Of a DNA stretch of 15,156 nt, positions 1-5,565 are shown piece after piece. The stretch's first letter is position 1; the number at the start of each line of letters is the position of its first letter. The stretch is from Spirochaetia bacterium (GTDB lineage Bacteria; Spirochaetota; Spirochaetia; Sphaerochaetales; Sphaerochaetaceae), in contig CAAGIP010000004.1 in the NCBI GenBank assembly GCA_900769955.1, positions 1-15,156 of the forward strand. Direction: 5' to 3'. The position numbers and the translations under genes are program-made. The notes beneath the pieces were generated by a model that ran no database searches, had not been told where the DNA came from, and saw nothing but the letters and a program-made list of their open reading frames with translations.

Positions 1-470
1 TCCTCAGCCATGCGCTCGATCTGGTCCGGACGGCAGAACTCCTTGCTCTTGGAGGCCTGCACGTTCCTGATCTCGCCTGCGGATGGATAAAGATCACCGA
101 AGAAGTTGCTGTGAAGTGCCTGAAGGTATGAAAACGAAAGGTGCATTTTGAGAGGGGACGCGAAGAGCTCTGCTGTCCTTACATTCACGAAGAACCTCTC
201 GGTTTCCCTTAACAGCTCCCTGTCCTTGATGTTGAAGTAGTTTACAAGGCACTTCGTACCTTCATAGACTGACTGCTCATCATCAACAGCGATGTAGTTT
301 GCATCAAGCCCCTTATTGTCAATAAAGCTTCTTATTGCCGATTCCGCGCTTATTTCCTCACACAATATGTCTGAAAGCAGCGCTTCCTCGCTGTCAGTTA
401 ATGTAAAACCTTCCAGTTCACAAGTAAACCGGATGTAGTCCAAACACCGGCTGACTTCGTCATTTCTCAT
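1..470 (-). CDS. Fic family protein with fused VbhA-like antitoxin region (partial, runs off the left edge)
   Basis: The frame is open from an ATG at 470 down to base 1, giving 156 codons. Residues 119-137 (LHSNFFGDLYPSAGEIRNV) match the conserved Fic segment before the active site, followed by ASKSKEFCRP. The catalytic HPFxxGNGR motif would lie beyond the window. Fic enzymes usually transfer AMP from ATP onto target-protein hydroxyls. Residues 16-21 read TCELEG, which fits the inhibitory [S/T]xxxE[G/N] motif of VbhA-type antitoxins. That motif normally blocks ATP binding; here it appears fused to the N-terminus of the enzyme. The start has an AGGCAGG ribosome binding site and overlaps the 3' end of the upstream MazG-like gene by 11 nt, so the two are probably co-translated. 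Family assignment is firm; the antitoxin call rests on the motif and a helical context. Confidence 0.82.
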   Translation of the reverse strand, partial: MRNDEVSRCLDYIRFTCELEGFTLTDSEEALLSDILCEEISAESAIRSFIDNKGLDANYIAVDDEQSVYEGTKCLVNYFNIKDRELLRETERFFVNVRTAELFASPLKMHLSFSYLQALHSNFFGDLYPSAGEIRNVQASKSKEFCRPDQIERMAE

Positions 471-819
471 CAGATCCTGCCTCTTGAGTATATACTGTAT
501 ACTTCTCTTTTTTTCCCTTAGCCTTTGAAACGGGGTACTTCACCGCATTTTTCTCAAGCTTGGAAAGTATTATGTCCTCAACATCATATCCCATTGATGA
601 AGCAAACTGCAGACAGTATATCATAATGTCCGCAAGCTCTTCCTTTAATTCTTCCGGGTACTTTTCAACACTTTCCTCACTGGTTCTCCACTGAAACAGC
701 TCCAGCAGTTCCCCTGCTTCCAGTGATATTGAGATTGCAAGGTCCTTGGGATTGTGATACTGCTTCCAGTCCCGTTCCTCAACAAATGTGTCGATGGCTT
801 TAATGATGTCTTCGATCAT
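460..819 (-). CDS. MazG-like nucleotide pyrophosphohydrolase (RS21-C6/dCTPase type)
   Basis: A cytoplasmic all-alpha NTP pyrophosphohydrolase of about 119 residues. It probably hydrolyses non-canonical or excess (d)NTPs to the monophosphate, a housecleaning role. The metal-binding pattern is clear: ExxE in SLEAGELLELFQW, then ELAD in KEELADIMIYC, as in the MazG/RS21-C6 superfamily. The tail KYPVSKAKGKKEK is typical of RS21-C6-like enzymes. A TTG at 831 and an ATG at 828 are also in frame, but a good promoter (TTGACG, 17 nt, TATATT) sits at 830-858. It places transcription start just before the ATG at 819, so 819 is the likely start and the mRNA would be nearly leaderless; no Shine-Dalgarno is visible. 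The Fic gene overlaps its end. The substrate cannot be told from sequence. Confidence 0.85.
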   Translation of the reverse strand: MIEDIIKAIDTFVEERDWKQYHNPKDLAISISLEAGELLELFQWRTSEESVEKYPEELKEELADIMIYCLQFASSMGYDVEDIILSKLEKNAVKYPVSKAKGKKEKYTVYTQEAGSDEK

Positions 820-829
820 ATAATTCATC

Positions 830-858
830 AATATAATGGTTAATCAGCAGTACGTCAA
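830..858 (-). promoter_or_regulatory. Promoter of the MazG-like/Fic operon
   Basis: On the minus strand a TTGACG -35 box (853-858) and a TATATT -10 box (830-835) are separated by 17 nt. Expected transcription start is about 823, only 3-4 nt before the ATG at 819. The -35 box touches the T-tract of the terminator of the preceding minus-strand gene. Confidence 0.65.
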
Positions 859-884
859 CAAAAGAGGAGGCCCTGAGGCCTCCT
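857..884 (-). terminator. Rho-independent terminator of the barrel-protein gene
   Basis: Minus-strand stem AGGAGGCC / GGCCTCCT (8 bp, tetraloop TCAG) followed by CTTTTGTT, 23 nt after the TGA stop at 907. Confidence 0.85.
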
Positions 885-906
885 TACACAATCATGGATG
901 TGATTG

Positions 907-2442
907 TCAGAAACAGAAGGACATTGTGACACGGCCGCTGATGTCATGCCTGTTAATACCGCCCTTATTGATGATATATGCATAGTCAGCATCAAGCCCG
1001 AGTCCAAAGACCTTACCGAAGTTGAATCTGATACCGAGATTTGCGGCAGGAGCAACGGTGGCACCGAACTGTCTGTCGTTAAGCCATGAAAGTTTCCAGT
1101 TTCCAAGCAGGTTGGCAGGATCGGCACCGCGGAAAATGAACCTTGCACCGGCTCCGACATGTGTCGTCACGCTGCCCGTGTTGAATGTAAGTCCAAGAAG
1201 GGGCTCAACATATAACATCTTGGTATAGCTTGAAAGTGAGATTATGTTCTTCGGGGTACCGAAGAGATCTGCGTAGCTCATTCTGAGACCGAGGTCCGCA
1301 CCCATGTTGACCTGGAGTGAGAGACCGACTGTCTTATTGAATGAAACCATGTTCTCGAATCCAAAACCGAGTGTGAGCTTGAGTGCATTGTTAACTGACT
1401 TGAAATCAGTTGTTCTGACACCGGCACCGCCGCCAAGAGAGAGAACAAATCTGTGCTCAGCCTTTTCCCTTACTGCAGGAACCATGACAGGCTCAACAGT
1501 GACTTCGGCAACAGGAAGGACAACTTCTTCTATAACGGGTTCAGGTTCAGCAACCATTACAGGCTCTTCTGCAGGTACGGTTACTTCCTCAGCCACGGGT
1601 GCTGGAGTTACTACAGCTTCTGAAGGAAGTGCGACATCCGCAGGAAGCGTGATCACGGGGATTTCCTTTGAAGGAGCGGGAGCTGCTGCCTGCTCGATGG
1701 CAGGTTCCTCAACAACAGGTGCGGGAGCTTCCTCTGCGGCAGGTGCGAAGAGAATTGAGATATAATCGAAGAGATCACCGATAACGATCTCACCGACATA
1801 TTCAACATCGGCATAGGAGGCACCTTCAGGAAGTGTTATGACTGCCTGACCGTTTCCGAGAAGTTCATAGTAAACACCATCCATGAACTTAGCATTGCGT
1901 CCGTAGGTGAAGGCGATGAAGTCAGCTGCTTCAGCATCGGTCACGAATGCGGGGTATGTGACATCAAGCTGTCCGGGAACAAACTTCCAGGAAAGTGAAT
2001 ATCCATATACTGAAATCGAACCGTATACGGGTTCGGGTTCTGCAGGAACTTCCGCAACCTCGGCGACAGGCTCTTCCACTGGTACTTCCACAACAGGTTC
2101 TTCCTCTGCAACAACGACAGGAGCCTCAACGGCAGGCACTTCAGGAACCACCGGCTCGGATGTGGCAGATGCGGAAGCTGACCAGTAAATCCCGTCATAG
2201 GACTGCTGGAGATAGAGTGTATATGACTGTGTTCCGTCGAGATCTGATTCTTCATAGTAAGTCACATCGCTCGTAACTACAGTCCAGCCGGTAGGATCCT
2301 CTCCTCCGAGCTGATATCTGAAATACTGAACATCCGGATCAGCAAGCAGCCACTCCCAGGTAACTGCAACCTTTGCAGCGAACACCGGAGTGACAAGCAG
2401 CATGATCAGTGCGATCAGAACGATGAGTTTTCTGGACTTCAT
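907..2442 (-). CDS. Secreted protein: FN3-like domain, two Pro/Glu/Val-rich linkers, C-terminal outer-membrane beta-barrel
   Basis: 511 residues. Residues 1-22 are a signal peptide ending VFA, so signal peptidase I cleavage is expected and no lipobox is present. Residues 24-93 (VTWEWLLADP, RYQLGGEDPTGWTVV, YTLYLQQSYDGIYWS) form a beta-sandwich, fibronectin-III-like module that I associate with Treponema surface proteins. A P/E/V/A-rich linker (94-138) leads to a second small domain (139-233), then a longer linker (234-327). Residues 329-511 show alternating strands of a small barrel and end in Phe (VTMSFCF), the usual C-terminal signal for barrel insertion. I infer periplasmic N-terminal domains tethered to an outer-membrane barrel; cargo or partner is unknown. 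The start has AGGAGG 6 nt upstream of the ATG. The gene stands alone with its own promoter and terminator. Confidence 0.8.
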   Translation of the reverse strand: MKSRKLIVLIALIMLLVTPVFAAKVAVTWEWLLADPDVQYFRYQLGGEDPTGWTVVTSDVTYYEESDLDGTQSYTLYLQQSYDGIYWSASASATSEPVVPEVPAVEAPVVVAEEEPVVEVPVEEPVAEVAEVPAEPEPVYGSISVYGYSLSWKFVPGQLDVTYPAFVTDAEAADFIAFTYGRNAKFMDGVYYELLGNGQAVITLPEGASYADVEYVGEIVIGDLFDYISILFAPAAEEAPAPVVEEPAIEQAAAPAPSKEIPVITLPADVALPSEAVVTPAPVAEEVTVPAEEPVMVAEPEPVIEEVVLPVAEVTVEPVMVPAVREKAEHRFVLSLGGGAGVRTTDFKSVNNALKLTLGFGFENMVSFNKTVGLSLQVNMGADLGLRMSYADLFGTPKNIISLSSYTKMLYVEPLLGLTFNTGSVTTHVGAGARFIFRGADPANLLGNWKLSWLNDRQFGATVAPAANLGIRFNFGKVFGLGLDADYAYIINKGGINRHDISGRVTMSFCF

Positions 2443-2482
2443 AATAAACCTCCTGGGGTTACTACTCCCTCAACATGCCTGA

Positions 2483-2512
2483 ATTATAATTATTTGACAC
2501 CTTAAAGGGCAA
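2483..2512 (-). promoter_or_regulatory. Promoter of the barrel-protein gene
   Basis: TTGCCC (-35, 2507-2512), an 18-nt spacer and a perfect TATAAT (-10, 2483-2488), reading minus. The leader would be about 33 nt, ending in a strong AGGAGG at 2449-2454. Confidence 0.65.
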
Positions 2513-2595
2513 GCATATTTTCCGTTACGGTATGATAAACAATTCCGTATATTCAATGGTAACATATCCTGAGGTGGAGAAACAGAAGTTTTTAC

Positions 2596-2601
2596 TATAA
2601 T
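2596..2601 (+). promoter_or_regulatory. -10 box forcing a leaderless start for the LOG-family gene
   Basis: A perfect TATAAT lies 8 nt before the ATG at 2610, so transcription should begin at or within 1-2 nt of the start codon. No convincing -35 box is seen at the usual distance. Confidence 0.5.
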
Positions 2602-2609
2602 ATATAGTC

Positions 2610-3185
2610 ATGAGTAAGATTAATTCAGCCGCTGTGTTCTGCGGATCATCTTTCCCAAATGATCCGGTATACATACAGAAGGCAAACGAACTGGGAAGAG
2701 CTCTTGCATCCTCAGGAATAAGACTTGTATACGGAGGGGGATACAGGGGGCTTATGGGCACCATTGCGGAATCGGTAAGGGATGCGGGAGGCAAAGTGAC
2801 GGGCGTGCTGCCCGAGTTTTTCGATGACCCGAGAGTAAGAATGAAGAGTGTTGAGGATGAACTCATCATCACACCCGGCATGCATGAGAGGAAACAGAAG
2901 ATCTATGACCTGGCCGATGCCTTCATCATCTTCCCAGGCGGAATCGGGACAATGGATGAGTTCTTTGAGATCTTCACATGGAAGCAGATAGGCCTCCATA
3001 AAAAGAACATTGCCCTTTACAACGTCTCCGGTTTCTTCGACACACTGCTTGATTTTCTCCATGAGTGCACCGGGAAAGGTTTCATGAGGGAGGAAGTGAT
3101 GTCTTCACTCATCATCAGTGATGATTCGGAAGAACTGATAAAACTGCTTGAAACAAAGGAGACGGTACTGCCATCAAAAATCTGA
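2610..3185 (+). CDS. LOG family protein (TIGR00730), nucleoside 5'-monophosphate phosphoribohydrolase-like
   Basis: A 191-residue Rossmann-fold protein of the LOG/TIGR00730 family. Members studied elsewhere cleave cytokinin riboside 5'-monophosphates or AMP to free base and ribose 5-phosphate; the bacterial physiological substrate is often unclear. Visible motifs are CGSS near the N-terminus, YGGGYRGLMG (41-50) for the phosphate, MHERK (91-95) with the catalytic Arg, and PGGIGTMDE (109-117), the family's PGGxGTxxE signature. The start at 2610 is forced: an in-frame TAA lies at 2598-2600 inside the -10 box and no start codon lies between. There is no ribosome binding site. The end overlaps the start of the YitT-family frame (-1 relative), so the two form an operon. 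Confidence 0.9.
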   Translation: MSKINSAAVFCGSSFPNDPVYIQKANELGRALASSGIRLVYGGGYRGLMGTIAESVRDAGGKVTGVLPEFFDDPRVRMKSVEDELIITPGMHERKQKIYDLADAFIIFPGGIGTMDEFFEIFTWKQIGLHKKNIALYNVSGFFDTLLDFLHECTGKGFMREEVMSSLIISDDSEELIKLLETKETVLPSKI

Positions 3186-4093
3186 AGCTCACGAAAAGAT
3201 CACTAACGGACTTTGCATACATCATTGCAGGCTCTGCAATAACAGGGCTTTCGGTTGCCCTTTTCACGAACCCTGCCCAGATCGCACCGGGAGGAGTATC
3301 CGGAATAGGCACACTGCTCTACCATACTCTTGGAATTGATGTGGGACTCACGATACTTGCACTCTCTGTTCCGATATTCCTTCTGGGGATGAAACTCTTC
3401 GGGAAGACATACGGCGCAAAATCCCTGATCGGGACCCTGGCTCTCTCCTTCTTCACTTCCCTTTGGTGCCGTATCTTCGGTAATGAAGGAATACTTGACT
3501 ACTCCAAAGACATGAGCATATGGCTGAGCTGTCTCTATGGAGGAGTGCTTGCAGGCTTCGGAATCGGGCTTGTCATGCGCTCAGGCAGCAACACCGGAGG
3601 AACAGACATACTTGCACTGATACTCTCAAAGTATACGCACATACCTGCGGGAACATCACTTCTGATCGTTGACGGCACGATAATTGCCGCATCGGCATTC
3701 ATCTTTTCAATTGAAAGTGCCATGTACGCGATCATAGTAAGTTACATTGTCTCACTCATGATAAACAAGATCGTTCTCTCTGTCGGAACAGGCTATGCCA
3801 GAACCGCATACATCATTTCAGACAGACTTGATGAAATCGGCGAATTCATAATCAGGGAGCTGGACCGTTCCGGAACGGTGATAAGCGCAAAGGGACTCTT
3901 CTCGAAGGAGGACAAGCCCATGCTCATGGTGGTTCTCCCGAACTTCACCATTTCACGCCTTGTCCGCTTCGTCCATGAAACCGACCCGGATGCCTTCATG
4001 ACGATTCTCGATACCTATCAGGTTCTCGGAGAAGGTTTCACTCCTCTGGGGCAGGTTGTGGAAGATCAGAAAAACGATGTGACGCAGGGATGA
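3173..4093 (+). CDS. YitT family membrane protein (DUF161 + DUF2179) with an apparent non-standard start codon
   Basis: An inner-membrane protein of about 306 residues with the YitT layout: hydrophobic helices in the first two thirds, then a soluble DUF2179 domain (from RTAYIISDRLDEIGEFII to LGEGFTPLG). Function in the family is undefined. Family-like sequence begins well upstream of the first standard start (GTG 3341): the region decoded from 3173 reads IKNLKLTKRSLTDFAYIIAG, then FTNPAQIAPGGVSGIGTLLY, matching the conserved first helix and PGGVxGI segment. Between the in-frame stop at 3149 and 3341 there is no ATG, GTG or TTG. I place the start at ATC 3173, 11 nt after AAGGAG (3156-3161). 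A frameshift from the LOG frame at the A5 run (3176-3180), or a base error, are alternatives. The family call is firm, the start is not. Confidence 0.8.
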   Translation: MKNLKLTKRSLTDFAYIIAGSAITGLSVALFTNPAQIAPGGVSGIGTLLYHTLGIDVGLTILALSVPIFLLGMKLFGKTYGAKSLIGTLALSFFTSLWCRIFGNEGILDYSKDMSIWLSCLYGGVLAGFGIGLVMRSGSNTGGTDILALILSKYTHIPAGTSLLIVDGTIIAASAFIFSIESAMYAIIVSYIVSLMINKIVLSVGTGYARTAYIISDRLDEIGEFIIRELDRSGTVISAKGLFSKEDKPMLMVVLPNFTISRLVRFVHETDPDAFMTILDTYQVLGEGFTPLGQVVEDQKNDVTQG

Positions 4094-4151
4094 TTATGTG
4101 TATCCCGTGAGCCTGCTTCACGTCAAATCCACAATATTCAGAATAAATAGG

Positions 4152-4179
4152 TTGCATTCGGCAGGAAGTGCGGTAAAAT
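4152..4179 (+). promoter_or_regulatory. mglB: Promoter of the mglBAC operon
   Basis: TTGCAT (-35, 4152-4157), a 16-nt spacer and TAAAAT (-10, 4174-4179). Predicted start near 4186 gives a leader of about 62 nt ending in the strong AAAAGGAGGAC ribosome binding site before mglB. Confidence 0.6.
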
Positions 4180-4185
4180 GAATTC

Positions 4186-4204
4186 TGTACATGGTGTGTG
4201 TACA
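4186..4204 (+). promoter_or_regulatory. Candidate operator: paired TGTACA palindromes at the mgl transcription start
   Basis: TGTACA occurs at 4186-4191 and again at 4199-4204 with a 7-nt spacer, giving an inverted repeat that covers the predicted transcription start. This is a typical place for a repressor to block initiation. No regulator gene is in the window, so the binding protein is unknown. Confidence 0.4.
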
Positions 4205-4247
4205 TTAATTACAAAGTGTATTTTCATAAGGTCAAAAGGAGGACAAA

Positions 4248-5453
4248 ATGAAAAAACTTTTAGTTATCGCTCTCGTTGCTCTCATGGCAATGACTAGTGT
4301 TTTCGCAAACGGATCCGCAGAAGCATCCGGCGTCACGCTCAATAAGGACAAACCCCTCGTATTCTTCAACAGACAGCCTTCAGATCCCACAACAGGTGCA
4401 ATCGACATGGCTTCCATGAACTGGAACGACAAAACTTACTACGTGGGTTTCGATGCTGCAGCAGGCGGCGCAGTTCAGGGCACACTCATCACTGATTACC
4501 TCGCAGCAGCTGATCCCGCTAAGATCGACCGCAACGGCGACGGCGTCATCGGTTACGTTCTCTGCATCGGAGATGTCGGACACAACGACTCCAAGGCAAG
4601 AACCGAAGGTATCAGAAAGGCTCTCGGAACATGGAACGGTTCAACTGATCCCACAAACAGCAAGGAAGGTTCAGTTGTAGTAGGCGGCAAGACTTTCAAG
4701 GTTGTCGAGCTCGAAGGTAAGGCAATGACCGGTACTGACGGTTCAACATGGAATGCAAACGCAGCAACTGAGGCTATGGGCGGCTGGGCTACAAAGTTCG
4801 GTACAGCTATTGATATGGTCGTATCCAACAACGACGGTATGGCAATGGGCTGTCTCCAGGCTTCCAACTATCCCGCAGGCGTTCCCATCTTCGGTTATGA
4901 TGCAAACGCAGATGCAATCGAGGCAATCGGTGCAGGCAAGCTCTCCGGTACTGTTTCCCAGAACGTTGACGCTCAGGCTACTGCTACTCTCCAGGTTCTC
5001 AGAAACCTCCTCGACGGCCTGACAGGCGCAGACGTCTACACAAAGGGTATCTCAGAGCCCGATCAGTACGGCAACCAGATTTCAGCTCCCGTCGCTTACT
5101 GGGCAGACCAGAAGGCAATCATGGCTGCTAACTCCGGCGTCAATTCCAGCAACTGGAAGAACTACACAGCAGGCACAAGGGATGCAGGCGTCAAGCAGAC
5201 AAACGCTCCTGAGAAGAAAGTTCTCCTGACAATCTACAACGCAGGCGATAACTTCCTCTCATCCTCTTACATTCCTGCTCTCCAGTACTATGCTCCTCTC
5301 CTCAACCTCAAGCTTACAATCGTACAGGGTGATGGACAGAACGAGTCTTCATGTCTGGATAAGTTCACCAACCTTTCCAACTTTGATGCTTACGCAATCA
5401 ACATGGTTAAGACCAACTCCGGTTCAAACTACACAGACTTACTCAAGTACTGA
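4248..5453 (+). CDS. mglB: MglB-type galactose/glucose-binding protein, circularly permuted
   Basis: Periplasmic substrate-binding protein of the Mgl importer, 401 residues. Compared with the E. coli protein as I remember it, the order of the halves is changed. The mature protein begins with the segment KPLVFFNRQPS (36-45), then YYVGFD (64-69), the calcium loop DRNGDGVIG (94-102), GHNDSKAR (111-118), NNDGMAMG (194-201) and FGYDANADA (215-223). What is normally the N-terminal segment, KKVLLTIYNAGDNF (323-336) to AYAINMV (381-387), comes last. This is a circular permutation, as reported to my recollection for T. pallidum MglB-2. Residues 1-20 are a signal peptide ending SVFA with no lipobox cysteine, so this copy should be soluble or anchored otherwise. 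Ribosome binding site AAAAGGAGGAC precedes the ATG. First gene of mglBAC. Confidence 0.93.
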   Translation: MKKLLVIALVALMAMTSVFANGSAEASGVTLNKDKPLVFFNRQPSDPTTGAIDMASMNWNDKTYYVGFDAAAGGAVQGTLITDYLAAADPAKIDRNGDGVIGYVLCIGDVGHNDSKARTEGIRKALGTWNGSTDPTNSKEGSVVVGGKTFKVVELEGKAMTGTDGSTWNANAATEAMGGWATKFGTAIDMVVSNNDGMAMGCLQASNYPAGVPIFGYDANADAIEAIGAGKLSGTVSQNVDAQATATLQVLRNLLDGLTGADVYTKGISEPDQYGNQISAPVAYWADQKAIMAANSGVNSSNWKNYTAGTRDAGVKQTNAPEKKVLLTIYNAGDNFLSSSYIPALQYYAPLLNLKLTIVQGDGQNESSCLDKFTNLSNFDAYAINMVKTNSGSNYTDLLKY

Positions 5454-5458
5454 TAGTT

Positions 5459-5511
5459 CCGTGATCACGGGTTAGGAAAGACAAGCATGTGGAGGTATCT
5501 TCACATGCTTG
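5459..5511 (+). promoter_or_regulatory. Palindrome and stem-loop between mglB and mglA
   Basis: Directly after the mglB stop lies the perfect 12-bp palindrome CCGTGATCACGG (5459-5470). A perfect 10-bp stem follows, CAAGCATGTG / CACATGCTTG (5482-5491 and 5502-5511), with a 10-nt loop. No T-tract follows, so it is more likely a 3'-end stabiliser that keeps mglB mRNA abundant relative to mglAC than a full terminator; this role is inferred from position. Confidence 0.6.
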
Positions 5512-5565
5512 CTTTCGATTAGGACAGTGGAAAATGATCCACTGAGGAGTGCAGACGGAGAAGAT

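Noticed and set aside
1304..2188. Long plus-strand frames rich in Ser, Thr and Gly opposite the barrel-protein gene, and short direct repeats in the same stretch
   Set aside because: They mirror the repetitive Pro/Glu/Val/Ala codons of the real gene, have no ribosome binding site, and the repeats are irregular codon repeats, not a CRISPR or tandem array.
3341..4093. GTG 3341 as the start of the YitT-family gene
   Set aside because: It would remove the first helix and the PGGVSGIG segment conserved in the family and has no ribosome binding site.
4094..4151. Terminator after the YitT-family gene
   Set aside because: Only a weak imperfect stem near CGTGAG/CTTCACG is present and no T-tract follows.
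4186..4247. Riboswitch in the mglB leader
   Set aside because: The leader is only about 62 nt and shows no conserved aptamer or terminator/antiterminator pair, only the TGTACA dyad.
5509..5565. TTG 5509 as the start of mglA
   Set aside because: It lies inside the intergenic stem-loop; the ATG at 5566 has a proper GGAG and gives the normal family length.
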